64,000 bases of DNA from Lycorma delicatula. Taxonomy: Eukaryota; Arthropoda; Insecta; Hemiptera; Fulgoridae. The stretch lies in contig NC_134462.1 of NCBI RefSeq assembly GCF_047948215.1, positions 114,837,937 through 114,901,936 of the forward strand, given 5' to 3'. Position 1 is the stretch's first letter, and the number at the start of each line of letters is the position of its first letter. Positions 11,913-24,162 of the stretch are shown one piece after another. A model generated the notes under the pieces. It ran no database searches, had not been told where the DNA came from, and saw nothing but the letters and a program-made list of their open reading frames with translations. The translations under genes and the position numbers were made by a program.

Positions 11913-13355
11913 TCGGTTAAAAAATATGCAATAAATAAAAATATAGTTTTTTCGATTTCTGGGGAAGGTGGTAAGTTTGGGGAAATTTTTTTTTAATTGT
12001 TAGGGTAAGTACGCACGCATGTACTAAACTTAATATAAATTGGGGTTATGTTTGCAAAGTTTTATGTGAAATTTACTTCCAAAAAACCCCTTTACCCCTG
12101 GAAATATTGACTCCAAAATTTTACCTACAAATTGCCCCATATATGTGAAATTCTGTACGAAATTTGATTAAAATCCAGTCAAAAGTTATTAAGCTTCAAA
12201 CAAGCCAACGCACGTACATATGTACGTAAGTAAAAACATTACTCCCCCTTACCACCAATTTTTGTTTATTTTGATACATGGGGCATGAAATGTCGAGAAA
12301 TGAAAAAACCCTCATCCCATTTTTTGACTGATTACCGTACTTTTCTTCTTGCAGCATAGCTCTAGAACTACGACGGCAGGATAGCAAAAATAAATATAAA
12401 ATAATATTTTACAAATAAATTATTAACTTTTAACGAAACAAAAAAATAAATTCCCCATAGAATGCAAAAGATAAAAACAAATACGAAATTTATTTTAATA
12501 TTAGAGAATATACCTAATAAATTATTACACCTAGTAATTCAAAATACGATTCCTGTTTTGAATTGTGATGCCATTGTCAGTTTTCATTTAGTTGTTACAC
12601 GTTTAATTAAGGGCTTAAGATTTATAGATGTTTTAACAGTTAGACAGCAAACGCTTGAGTAATTAACAAAACGAATATAAGTCTATAGCCTAAGTCTATA
12701 TTCCATTTTCATAATTAAACATGAAGAAAATGTCACGCGGTAAAATAACTTTCAACAGATGTTCCTTAAGTCTTCTTGATTTCGTAATTAAAATCTGAAT
12801 TGTTTATAAACCGCTCTTTTAATTAAAGTTATAATATTACCAACAACAAAAATCTAAATATATACATCTATTGTTGTACGTAAATAATCTTATTTTTATA
12901 AAAGTAGGCGTAGAACATATATATTATTTGTAAATAACCGATAGCATTTAATAAATAGCTTATAGCTCATAGATAACATGTGTTTCTCAACAACATGTTT
13001 TCAAAATTAATATCGGTTGGTTTCAATCTTTAAAAAATTATCGGAAAATGAGATGTAATTTTAACCCTTTAATAATTCTTTTTTTTTAAGATATGGTAGA
13101 GAAAAATAAAGCTATATACATAGTCATTTATAAATAACCTAAATAAACGACGTATATAAATGACATTTATCGAGTCGATTTATTTAGACATTTATTAATT
13201 TTTGAGACAAACATTTGATAGTCTAGAATTGAATAATTTAAAAAAATTATAATATATATATATAAATTTATTTATATAAATATATATATATATATATATA
13301 CATATAAGTCGCTCCTCATTAGAGCCAATTATTTTAATTTTTTTTTTTTTTTTTT
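11913..13355. other. Non-coding stretch with relic repeat, TA microsatellite and poly-T
   Basis: 12020-12260 looks like a relic of a repeat distantly similar in layout to family A ('gtacgaaatttgattaaaatcc', then 'acgtacatatgtacgtaagtaaaaa'). A (TA)n tract lies at 13281-13301 and a T run near 13339-13355. The open frames at 12196-12387 and 12462-12662 are unconvincing. Confidence 0.45.
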
Positions 13356-13804
13356 TGTTATGTGTTAGTTTTAGTTTATTTTTAGTTATGTTTATTTTCC
13401 TCAGGGTTGTGCTTTTATTTATCTATTTACAAGTGTTTCTAGGCAAGGTTACATAACCTAGCGGTCGTGGCTTTGCTATTGACCAGTATCCAGCTGTTCC
13501 GCATAGCAACCACTCAGCGGACGGCAGCTTCGAGACTGTAAACAACAACACACTGGTAAATAGAAAACGTGGCTCATTCAATTACTTCTACCGGGATCAA
13601 CGGAAGTCGTCGCGGAGATAAATTAATAAGGAATGAGATAGTTGAAATATGAGTGGTCATTTGGGTAATAGCAGTTACTCTGATATTACGGACTCGATTC
13701 GATCCCTTTACCATGGCAAACGGTGCCGGCTTTACCCACGCTGCCGTAGCTGACACGACTCCTGGTTTGACATACCTCTCTCGAATAGATTCTAAGGTCT
13801 GCCG

Positions 13805-14420
13805 GTGGAGGAAACTGAAAGTGCTGCTACACAAAAAGAAGAGGTTAAGCCGCCTCCGATAATATTGTATGATATTTCGGATATCACGAAGCTGAATGAG
13901 TTGTTGGAGTCGGTGATCAACAAGGCGAAATACACCGTGAGAATAATAAACAGTAAACAATTTCGGCTGTTTTTGCAGGATATTGAGAGCTGCAGAAAAT
14001 AATTCGTGTTGTTCGCGAAAATAATCTGATACAGCATACCTTCATGAGGCGTGATGAGAGGCACGTTTCGAGTGGTGATTAAGAATATTGACCATTCGAT
14101 CCCAATTGCAGTTATACAACAGGAAATTGAGAGTCAAGGGCACAAGGTTCGGAGCATCGTAAACGCTCGCCACCGAGTAACGAAGGAGCCGTTCGCAACT
14201 TTTTTCGTAAATTTGGAACTTGGTGTAATATATGAAGTGGCAACGGTACGGTCACATTAAACATAATTGCACGAGGCCGATTCGCTGTGTGAAGTGAGCA
14301 GGGAGACAAGGATTCCCCGGCGATTCAAGGGACCGGTTATTTGTGCTTTATGCCATAAGGATCAACCTGCAAATTATAAAGGTTGCAGGGTCTATAAGGA
14401 GATCCTTGAAAGGAAAGAGA
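13805..14420 (+). pseudogene. Jockey-type ORF1 (gag-like) remnant
   Basis: Frame pieces: PPPIILYDISDITKLNELLE (around 13852-13910), then FRVVIKNIDHSIPIAVIQQE (around 14067-14127), then GHKVRSIVNARHRVTKEPFA (around 14138-14200). This is the conserved domain that precedes the zinc knuckles in Jockey ORF1 proteins. Next come KWQRYGHIKHNCTRPIRCVK (around 14236-14298), a CCHC knuckle that has lost its first Cys context, and CALCHKDQPANYKGC (around 14346-14390). About 25 residues normally between the two domains appear deleted at 14225-14236. A normal ORF1 binds nucleic acid and packages element RNA; this one is broken by several frameshifts. Confidence 0.85.
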
Positions 14421-14734
14421 AGAGGAGGATGAGTTATGCACCGAAGCACGTTTCTGCGAGGTCAAAGGGACTGAGAGGCAAATTTTACGCCCTAAGCCAT
14501 GATTTCCCGTCTTTAGCTCTAGTAATGCAGATAATAATAACTGTGACAATGGCAAAATTCATTGGACTCCGCATTCCAGGTCCTTCGCTAAGGCAGTGGC
14601 GGGAACCGATAATAAGCCTTCGGTTACACTGGGTAGATTTGAGAAGCCAGCGAGTAAGGTTCAGTTCTTGGTTCAATAGACTACGAACCTCCTAGGTCTG
14701 CTGATGAAGGTAATTTCTAAACTTTGTGGATGAG

Positions 14735-15310
14735 AAATTGACTGAAACTCGCTGTATGGAACATCAATGGTGTAATGAATCATAGAGAGGAACTGGAGAC
14801 GTTGATCTTCTGCGAGTTGCTAAATGTCGATCTTATTTCGTAAAATCATTTTTCTGATAGGAACTATTTTAGAATTAGAGGCTGTTCAGTATACACAACC
14901 AACCACCCTGATGGAAAGGCACATGTGGGTACTGCGATTGTGATAAGAATTGGGCTACGGTCCAATCAGCTACCTCCGTTCAGCACCGCCCACATTTAGG
15001 CGACCTCAGTTGAGATCTTGGACTGGTTACGGTCTCTGAAACTATCTGCAATCTACTGTCCCCCTCGTCACACCATAACCAGTGGCATGTTTTGTGAGTA
15101 TTTTGGCACACTTGGGTGTCGGTTCATGGCGGGAGGTGACTGGAACGCAAAAAATATATTCTGGGGATCTCGGCTTACGACTGACTACACGTGGAAGGTC
15201 CCTAAAAGTGTCTGTTGATGGGATGCGGGTAGATGTTATCTCTGGACGTCAACCAACCTACTGGCATTCGGATCCAAAGAAAGAAGATTCCTGACTTGCT
15301 GAATTTTTAT
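14735..15310 (+). pseudogene. Jockey-type ORF2 endonuclease remnant
   Basis: Broken frames read KLAVWNINGVMNHREELETL (around 14742-14803), NYFRIRGC and YTTNHPDGKAHVGTAIVI (around 14863-14945). Further on come GGDWNAKNIFWGSRLTT (around 15132-15182) and the pieces SGRQPTYWHSDPKK, then PDLLNFYV (around 15240-15315). These are the landmarks of the apurinic-like endonuclease domain (WN-N, GGDWNAKH, PTYWP) in Jockey pol. It nicked target DNA in live elements. The reverse transcriptase is absent. Confidence 0.85.
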
Positions 15311-15540
15311 GTCAGTTCGGGGGTTTCGCCTTTCACTGCACTTCACATGCACTGGCGTCCAAGGGTTTATTTAATGTTAGTATCCCGGGTGGCTAGAATT
15401 CACCTGGGCAGTTTGATCGGCCAGAGGTAGACGTGCTTGGCAGTGTGCCCAGGTTTGTTAATTCAAGTATCAATGGTGGTCGTGCTTGGGAGCATGTTTT
15501 TACTCTCTCAGGTACGGTTTACTCACTTAGCATGGCGATT

Positions 15541-16165
15541 TGTTGATTTGCAGTGCACTTATTAAGGGAAATAAGTAAGTGTTAGTTGCGATCAATTAGC
15601 GTTAAATCCAAGCGGTCCTCAAAGTTTGAGCGAAGTGGGAGACTAGGGGTTATACTCAGCTCCCGAACGGACCAGACCTGAGATCCTCTGGAACTTTCAT
15701 TTACACTTGGTTAGCACTCCAACCACTAACATATTTTAATTTATTAAAACCTCCGTGGGTAGGCAGTTAGTTTTAGCAGTTCCTGAGGGCTACGTGGTAG
15801 AGTTAGGTATCTGATGTCTTCTAAGAAGGCAAATTTTGACTAGGGCGGAATTTACTGATGGAAATGTCTTTCAAGGCATTTGCATCAGTGGCATCTAATC
15901 GAGGCTGAACTGATGACTGAGGAATTTGATCGGTTTGAGGGCAAGAAGATGTCCTCCGATTAAGCCAATAATATCTACGAACGGAGGGGGTAGTGTGGCA
16001 ACCAGACATGTCACAAGGCGGGTGTTCTTCTCTCTCGGGAGGGAATTGAGATGTTCTTTGGTGAATGGGTTTCAGTTAAAGTCACCGGGAAAGCAATGGC
16101 AAACTACCCCTTAAACCTGCCAGGAAAATTCCAACATGAAATTACAAAGTCGAACACGACTAAAC
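15541..16165 (+). mobile_element. Non-coding retroelement 3' tail resembling RTE/BovB ends
   Basis: GC-richer, non-coding, and joined to the Jockey remnant. Its last part contains GGGAAAGCAATGGCAAACTA (from about 16088), then CTGCCAGGAAAATTCC, then AAAGTCGAACACGACTAAAC (about 16146-16165). From memory of the families, this series (GCAATGGCAAACCAC, CTTGCCAGGAAAA, AGTCGGACACGACTGA) typifies the 3' ends of RTE-clade LINEs and SINEs that borrow them. No poly-A or target duplication was recognised. Confidence 0.55.
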
Positions 16166-18232
16166 GGCTAAAATTTATTTTTTATTTATATATAAAAATT
16201 CCAGGTATAAAATGAGAATTTTATATTAATACATAAAAATCACTAGTGAACAATATTTTTATATTGTACAATATCTTTATTATATTTACAAATACACATT
16301 ACACCACAAAAAAAGAATTATTCAACAAACCAGCATACCAAAAATTGAATTCATTATTCAAAGTTTTAATAAAGAGAAGTTTATTACGAGTTTAGCAAGA
16401 ATACATTAACTACGAACAGAATGCTATCGATATACCGTTGAAGAAGGAAGTATGTCGTTACCCTCCAAATGAACCTGTCGTATGATGTGCCACCTAAATT
16501 GGAAGTGGACTGTTAGCGATTTAAAATACTTAAAAATGTTATTATATATTGTCACGCTGATCAACCAAATTTCAGAATAGAAATCTCCAATTACATGTGA
16601 ATTAGATAGTACGTAACTTTAATGACACAAACAGCAGTAGGTATAAACACATTTTCCTGTTTTTAACCTGAGAATTAATAAGTGGAGAAGAACATCTGAT
16701 AAACTCATATTTACTTAAACTCTATTTTAATAAATAACTAAATTATCTTCAATTTCATTTAACAATGGTTGAGTATACACAAAGAATATGAACATTTTCT
16801 GGTATTCACTGGATTTTTAGACTTATTAAAAATTCATTAAAAAAATGTCATTTTCTTTGTAATTAGAAATTAGAATACGTTCTTAACTAGAAGTAAAATT
16901 TTAAAAAGGATTAAATTGTACGTCTACGTCTTTATTATAAGTCTACGTCTTTTTTGTCATGAATTACTGAAGGATATTGATAATATTAAGTATTAATTTA
17001 ACGGAGGAGTTTTAATGAGACAAAGGTATAATAAATTCAGTTACAAGTCAGTTTAATAAATAATAACTTAATTTAACAAATAATTTAAGCTGTCCAACGA
17101 GATACTTTTTGAATCATTATTTATTTATCACCTATTAATTTTCTCCGGAATTAGTTAACATTTACTTAAAGTTATAACAAAAATTTGACCCCATAAACCT
17201 AGTTTCAGTAGCCAAACTATCGACAAATAACACACAAAAGATAAAATCACGTAGTGTATTATCTAGAAAAAAATATATAATCTATAAATATTTATACCTT
17301 ATACTACCTTGAACAGTAAAAACACAGTATTACATGTCTATTTTCAATAAAAAATAGTTAAAAAGTTATTTTTTCCAGTAAAAAGAATTATTTGGAAAAA
17401 GATTTCGAAGTTAAATTCTGTACGCAAGTTTAGTCAAATTTAAGACTAGTGAAAATACTGCAAATGATTTCTCGGAATTTGAATGTGTAGCTTAAAAATT
17501 ATCCTTCCTCTTTTTTTAAGTAAAAAAAAAAAATTACATTTATTGATATATTTACTTACTGTTTTATTAAAAGTATAAAAAGAAGAAAAACTATAACGAA
17601 ACGAAGTAAGACAAATTGTGTAAATTATAGAAAAATTAGGGAAATGCCAGTAAAGGGCGACTGTACGTTTTACTATTGTAGTGGAAGAGCGGAATGGTTT
17701 TCCCACGAAAGACCATAAACGGATAATCTTTTTAGTATTAAGCACTTGATCGGAAAGAAGTTAGAGCGATTCAGAAGTCTATCCTTACTATTTTTAAATT
17801 TGAGCGCGACAATCAATAATTTTTAGGAGGATTTGATAGCAAATGATATAAGTTTCGTTTCAATAAATGCTTGTATGAAAATGTTTATATGCTTTATAAC
17901 ATATCTGTATGAAAAAAGGTACATTAAAATTTAAGCTGGATTTGTGAGAAAAGCTTTTGATCATGAAAGGTCTTTAGCAATGTTTTTTTCCATTTTTGTA
18001 GCTCTTTTTAAGTTGTTTTTACTTTTGTTATAAAAAAAGATAGTGTCGGAAATGCAAGTGCATAGGAGTACAAATTGATGAAAATACTGTGCCCACGCTT
18101 ATATTTACCGATGAGTAGGTGATATTGGTACAGCATACAAGTGATGTTACTTGCATAACAAAGTGCTTGATTAAGGAGTATGAGAGAGGACAGACTGGAG
18201 ATAAATAGGAGCAAGTTTCAATTATTGGCGAT
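16166..18232. other. AT-rich stretch, nothing recognised
   Basis: No known repeat. The 99-residue minus frame at 17446-17745 is the longest, but it is low in complexity and unrecognised. Nothing else supports a gene. Confidence 0.4.
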
Positions 18233-18242
18233 AGAAGCAGAT

Positions 18243-19812
18243 GAGGTTATAGAGGAAGAAGAGGAAGTCGAAAAGGAAGAAAGGGGAGAAACATACTGAG
18301 ATCTGAATTTAAGAGAGTATTAAAAGATTTGAATGGCAGAAAGGCTCCTGGAATAGACGGAATACTTGTAGAATTACTGCCCAGTGCATGTGAGGAAGCG
18401 ATTGATAGGTTATACAAACTGGTGTGCAATATTTATGAAAAAGGTGGAGTTCCGTCAGACTTCTAAAAGAGTGTTATAGTCATGATACTAAAGAAAACAG
18501 GAACAGATAAATGAGAAGAATACAGAATGATTAGCTTAACTAGCCACGCATCAAAAATCTTAACTAGAATTCTATACAGAAGAATTGAGAGGAGAGTGGA
18601 AGAAGTGTTAGGTGAAGACCAATTTGGTTTCAGAACAATGATAGTGACAAGGGAAGCAATTTTAGGCCTCAGATTAATAGTAGAAGGAAGTTTAAAGAAA
18701 AACAAACCAACATACTTGGCATTTATAGACATAGAAAAGGCATTCGATAACGTAGACTGGAATAAAATGTTCAGCATTTAAAAAAAATTAGGATTCAAAT
18801 ACAGAGATGGAAGAACAATTGCTAACATTTACAGAAACCAAACAGCAATAGTAATAACTGAAAAACATAAGGAAGAAGCCGTAATAAGAAAGCGAGTCCG
18901 ACAAGGATGTTCCCTATCTCCGTTACTTTTTACTCTTACATAGAATCAGCAGTTAATGATGTTAAAGAACAATTTAAATCCGGAGTAACAGTACAAGGTG
19001 AAAAGATAAAGATGCCACGATTTGCTGATATAGTAATTCTAGCTGAGAGTAAAAAGAATTTGGAAGAAGGAATGAACGGCATGGATGAAGTCCTACGCAA
19101 GATCTACCGCAATAAAATAAACAAGAGCAAAACGAAAGTAATGAAATGTAGTAGAAATAATGAAGATGGACGACTGAATGTGAAAATAGAGAGAGCAAAG
19201 TTTATGGAGATAGAAGAATTTTGTTATTTAGTAAGAAGAATTACTAAATATGGACGAAGCAGGAGCGATATAAAATGCCGAATAGCACAGGCGAAACGAG
19301 CTTTTATTTAGATCAAAAATTAATTTAAATGTCAGGAAAACATTTTTGAAAGTATATGTTTGGAGCGTCACTTTATATGGATGTGAAACTTGGACGTTCG
19401 GAGTATCTGAGAAGAAAATATTAGACGTTTTTGAAATGCGGTGCTATAGAAGAATGTTAAAAATCAGATGGATGGATAAAGTGGTGTTGCGGCATCATCA
19501 GCTGGTTGGATAAAGTGACAAATTAAGAGGTGTTGCGACAAATCGATGAAGAAAGAAGCATTTGGAAAAATATAGTTAAAAGAAGAGACAGACTTATAGG
19601 CCACATATTAATTCATCCTGGAATAGTTGCTTTAATATTGGAGGGACAGTAGAAGGAATAAATTGTGCAGGCAGGCAACGTTTGGAATATGTAAAACAAA
19701 TTGTTAGGGATGTAGGATGTAGGGGATATACCGAAATGAAACGACCAGCACTAGATAGGGAATCTTGGAGAGCTGCATCAAACCAGTCAAATGACTCAAG
19801 ACAAAAAAAAAA
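18243..19812 (+). pseudogene. 5'-truncated RTE-like LINE, RT to poly-A, with target-site duplication
   Basis: Flanked by AGAAGCAGAT at 18233-18242 and 19813-19822, the second directly after the A tail. RT landmarks in order: GRKAPGIDGI (around 18334-18363), VPSDF then a stop, ASKILTRILYRRIERR (around 18547-18594), EDQFGFR (18616-18636), LAFIDIEKAFDNVDW with motif A Asp (around 18716-18760), RQGCSLSPL (around 18899-18925). The catalytic FADD box reads FAD-IVILAES at about 19020, missing one Asp codon. The C-terminal part includes 'YGCETW', 'GHIL-HPGIV' and the DRESWRAAS end near 19755-19785. A local duplication at about 19470-19530 and many stops show decay. The end layout (DRE-WRA) and position fit the RTE/BovB group, but the clade is my inference. 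Confidence 0.85.
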
Positions 19813-19959
19813 AGAAGCAGATCCAATTAATTTAGTACGATGGCTGGGATGATTCTGGACGTAAATAATGTAAATAATTAGGAGTAATTTAACCTCGGAT
19901 AGTTATGAAGAGTAGGCAGTGAGACACATTTTCTGAGATTATAACACCATGAAATGGAT

Positions 19960-20400
19960 TAAACGTTTAATTTTTACATCCATTATAGAACCATGCGTTT
20001 TTTACGAATCGAAAATGAACCACAAGTGCAAAAAGTCAGAGGTTGGTTGTAATAGAGATGTAGAGATGTAGTATTGGAAAATATTTTGCAGTCTGACGCT
20101 CAGGGATAGTGTGTGAAGTGAAAATATTCAAGCACAAATGAAGATAAAAAATCAGTTGAAAGTACGGAATGTATGCGGGTGGCATGGTAAAAGCATCTGA
20201 TACGAATGGCAAAAAATAGGATTCCAACAAAAGATTTTTGAGTTTCCTTACAAGAGAGAACGAACTAGGATTCGTTGAATATAAGGTGTCAGCGGGCCAG
20301 AGAAGAAAGATTGACCTTGACAGTTGGAGTGACAAAGTTAAATGGAAAGGTGAGTGCAAGAAATAACCTTCTAGATTGTAGAAATTTGCTTGTAGTGTAT
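19960..20400 (+). pseudogene. LINE C-terminal relic of another family
   Basis: Plus-strand pieces read LEPCVFYESKM, then SLTLRDSV followed by SENIQAQMKIKNQLK (around 20090-20155). Later come GFQQKIFEFPYKRERTR (around 20220-20270) and RKIDLDSWSDKVKWK (around 20305-20350). The order matches 'TLRDRVRSE-IR-QL ... RIPKKI-E- - -RGRPR-RW-D' tails of non-LTR pol proteins. The minus frame at 20036-20359 is only its shadow. Broken by several stops. Confidence 0.5.
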
Positions 20401-20549
20401 AAAAACCCTTAAAATAAAAATAAATAAATAATAATAATGCAGGTGTTAAAATTGTAAACTTTTCAACGAACTTGAGTTTGAGTTGTTATCTTGTAATACG
20501 TGTTAAAAAAAGTACCAAAAGCTTAATAAAGCCAATTTATATAAAAATA

Positions 20550-20613
<64 letters not shown>

Positions 20614-21042
20614 TTATAATATTTATTTTCTTCTAGAATATTTTATTATGAAATTATTTAAACAGAAAGAAATGCGTTGTTTACATTTAAAGAATAATTG
20701 CAGAAAAAAGTGATCTTTATGCTATAAAAATACCAACTTCATCTTTAGTTGTGTTAGGTTTTATGTCATTTTAATAATTAATTCAATGGTAGTGAGAATT
20801 TTTTTTTTTAACATATATATCTCAGCTTCAGTAATCAGATAGAAACGATTTTGTAAAGAATATATTATAATCTTTTTTTTCTTTTTTTTTTTAATTATAT
20901 CTGATATTTCTTAATAATATTCATTTAAATACCAGTTATCAATGAAAAGTCTAAAAAGACTTTCCCGAACGAACATTCTTATTATTATTACTGTTCTCTC
21001 AATTATTAATTTCTAACAATGTCAATATCTTTAATTTCTACT
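20401..21042. other. AT-rich stretch with TA microsatellite
   Basis: Contains the long TA tract described separately and several poly-T runs. No coding signal. Confidence 0.45.
20553..20610. repeat. (TA)n microsatellite, about 29 units
   Basis: Uninterrupted alternating TA from 20553 to 20610, the longest simple repeat in the window. Confidence 0.95.
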
Positions 21043-21057
21043 TACTCTACACATGCT

Positions 21058-21317
21058 TTCTTTCTTTCTTTTTCCTGTTTAGCCTCCGGTAATTACCTTT
21101 CAGATAATACTTCAGAGAATGATATGTATGATTGTAAATGTAGTGTATAGTCTTGTACAGTCTCAGTTCGACCATTCCTGAGATGTGTGGTTAATTGAAT
21201 CCCAACCACCAAAGAACACCGGTATTGGCTTCATTAGGACTTGAACGCTGGAACTCTCGACTTCAAAATCAGCTGATTTTGGAAGGCACGTCCACCACTA
21301 GACCAACTCGGTGGGTA
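21058..21317 (-). mobile_element. tRNA-derived SINE, family D copy 2, with 15-bp target-site duplication
   Basis: Bordered by perfect TACTCTACACATGCT at 21043-21057 and 21318-21332. The minus strand begins ACCCACCGAGTTGGTCTAGT (tRNA-like head with A-box), then 'AATCAGCTGATTTTG' and a B-box-like GCGTTCAAGTCCT. It then has the same body as 3093-3374, ending CTAAACAGGAAAAAGAAAG with an (AAAG)n-like tail. Length 260 bp. Confidence 0.92.
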
Positions 21318-21332
21318 TACTCTACACATGCT

Positions 21333-24152
21333 AAGTTAATATAATTTATTTATCTCGTGATTTGGCGGTTTTATGTTACATTTTATTTTTTTCAATTACT
21401 AAAACTTTATTTTTCAACCATTTTGGGGTCTTACACTTGATTTACAATAGATATTTATATATTGTATACATTGTAGTAAACCTTACGTTAGTACGTTTAA
21501 ACCAACTTGATAGATTACACAGTTAATGTGTAATAATTATTACAAAGTTTTCATTTTGGCGGCCATTTTGAGGTAAACTCGTCGGCCGATCGCGGCAATT
21601 CGTATATTTTTGCAATCCTCTAATTCAAATCCGAAATCAAAACAAATATGTGGTTGAACGTGTACACACAATCATATTGAATTCATTAACGAACTGTTCG
21701 TTCGTTGAAAATTACAATTTATATCTTACATCTGTGTACGTTGAAAACTGTGCTGTCTTGTAATGTAATAGGTTGAAATATTAAAAAAATTAAAGAATAG
21801 TCTATCTAACTTATATACGAGTACATAGGGTTGGAGGGTAATATAATAAAAATGTTTCGTTTCGATATTTAGAAAATGTTAAACCACGTAAAAATGTATA
21901 AAAATTAAATTGATTTCTGCTTTAGAATGAGGGGTTTTTAATTATTTTTTAAAAGAATATTCAATAATACTACTTAAAATTGTATTATTGATGATTTATT
22001 TCATTTGGTAAAAAATTGGTAAGTCATGTTCCCCCCCACCAAAAAAAATCAAGTCCATTTCGTTCAAGCGAGATATTTGTAGTATATCAAAATTCTGTAG
22101 AACTCATATTTTTTTTAAATTTAATATAATGAATGACGTAATACATAAGATGTTATACTAAATCTGATTAGTGTTAATTAAATTGTTTCTGAGATACAAA
22201 GCTATACACAGATTATAACAAACTAAAATATACATTATCAAATATATCAATACAAAACATTTTACTAGAATTTTATTAGCCCACTCCTGGACAAATAAAA
22301 CAAAAAAAAAAAAAAAAAAAAAAAACATCTAGTAATACAAAAAATCGTCAATTCACTGACCGAGAGGGAGATAATTTCCCAGTTAAAAAAAAATTGAATT
22401 GTTCATTCATTCGTTTATGAAAATTTAAACGTCCTACTATAATCCAGATGGGGGAGCCACTCGCAGTAGGGGTCAGCTCAAACCGTATTCCAACTACGCT
22501 CACCGTAAACAGCCTGCGAACCACTGGATGTACCCCCTTACTTCATTAGTATATAATACAAAAAGGGGAATATTTGAGATTCTTATATTCATACCGGATA
22601 AATTCGTCTAAATTATCTTTAAAAAAATAATAAGGAGGTGAATAGGAGATTTTGAGTTCAGCCAACAAAACTTACAGGAAAATGAAATAAGAATACAATG
22701 GGATTTTTAACAGGAAAAACTTGTTTATATGAATGTACATTATCGTTGATTTTTTATTATATCTGTATAAGTACAAAACAAACGAAGTAACAAATGAACT
22801 AATTTACGAAACTTGAAATGAACAAATTATAATATTACTCAGACGTTTATATTTAAGAGAAAAAAAATACAATTTACGCGTTACTCCGCATTCTAATTTC
22901 AACGTAAACCCGCAGTACTACACACACAAAACATACGAATGGAAAATTAATGATTACACACCAAGAAAATGTAGGGGAAATAGAAGGAAAGATTAAATAT
23001 GGCACGTTCGAGAGCAAACATTTTCAGTGAAATAAGTAAGAGCGTAAATGAAAGGAGTGTCTATATATACATATTTACTGGTGATATTAAAAGCAAACTC
23101 GTGCTTGTTGTAGGCAATAAGCCGATGTGATATCTTGGTCGTCATGAAGGGGCCACGTCATTAGTGCTACTGATATCGCACAAGTTGCGTCCGTTGACGC
23201 TCACCCTTCTTCCGTTACAGTAACGTAAATGCGCTCTTTCCATATTCCAGTTATAAATGTTAAATGTTTCACCGCAGGAACGACCCGACCCGACCCGACG
23301 ATTCAATGTAACGTAATTTATGAAAAATGCTTTTCCGACCCTCCATTTCCGGTGAGATACGATGCTGTCAAATAATACTGTTAATTTTCCGCAGGAAAAA
23401 CAGGAACAGTTTTTTATGCGGTACCAAAAATTCAACCGTAAAAAGATAAAATTACTAAAAACAGATTTTATCTGTTCAATTCAATTAGATTGCGGCGTAA
23501 TGTTTTAATAGAATATCAAACGTGGTAGGTCGTTACCGCAACTGATAGGTGTACGCGATTAGATTGCTCATTGAAAAAAATTTCTGTAGAAGATAATGGT
23601 AAAATAGAGTAAATGAACTGTTCTACATTTCTCGCAAAAGCATTCTAACGTGTAGTGATCAAACATACCTTATCTGATGAAAACAATGAATCAAAACACA
23701 GACACAATAAAGAAAGAAAACTGTAATATCAAAAATCATATTACAATACATTTTAATTAAATACGATTTAATAACGAAATAAACCTTAACCGACAGATTT
23801 TGTGTTGTTAAAACTGTTACAATATGAATTCCAAAGTTAATTAACATCGAGTAAAATTAATAAATAGATGAATGATAATGAAATCATAAATTCTGCTTTT
23901 ATTCTTTAGCAAGTTGGATGGATGCAAACATCTCATTACAAGAAGCATCTAGAACGCATTTTTATTTACAAAAACTACTGAACCCAATCCACCAAACCAC
24001 GTCAATTACATAGGAATAAAAAAATTAAACGATTAAATTTCAGTAAATATTTCGACCGGAAACCTTAAGTGGTTACATTTTTGTCATTCAACTACTTATG
24101 AAAAATATTTCAATTTTATGACAAACCGTTATCGAAATATTTAAATAGTCCT
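21333..24152. other. Mostly AT-rich stretch with a GC-richer patch at 23100-23440
   Basis: No gene recognised. A run of about 24 A lies at 22302-22325. The 97-residue minus frame at 23142-23435 sits in a mixed-composition patch with a short CGACC tandem at 23281-23298; it shows no domain I know. Smaller GC patches lie at 21555-21600 and 22445-22540. Confidence 0.4.
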
Positions 24153-24162
24153 AAGTATAGAT

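Larger units (their letters stand above)
13356..15540 (+). mobile_element. Decayed Jockey-clade non-LTR retrotransposon
   Basis: A GC-richer block contains, in order, a possible 5' UTR (13356-13800), gag-like ORF1 remains (13805-14420) and the endonuclease part of ORF2 (14735-15310). The RT part is lost, and unrelated RTE-like tail sequence follows from about 15541. This order and the motifs below are those of Jockey-clade elements. Numerous stops and frameshifts and a deletion in ORF1 make it inactive. Confidence 0.8.

Noticed and set aside
17446..17745. 99-residue minus-strand frame as a host gene
   Set aside because: Low complexity, no recognised motif, typical chance frame in T-rich DNA.
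18233..18242. Concern that AGAAGCAGAT flanks at 18233 and 19813 match by chance
   Set aside because: Kept as a target duplication because the second copy follows the A tail immediately and ten bases match exactly; chance is not fully excluded without an empty site.
20036..20359. 107-residue minus-strand open frame
   Set aside because: Antisense of a LINE C-terminal relic that reads better on plus.
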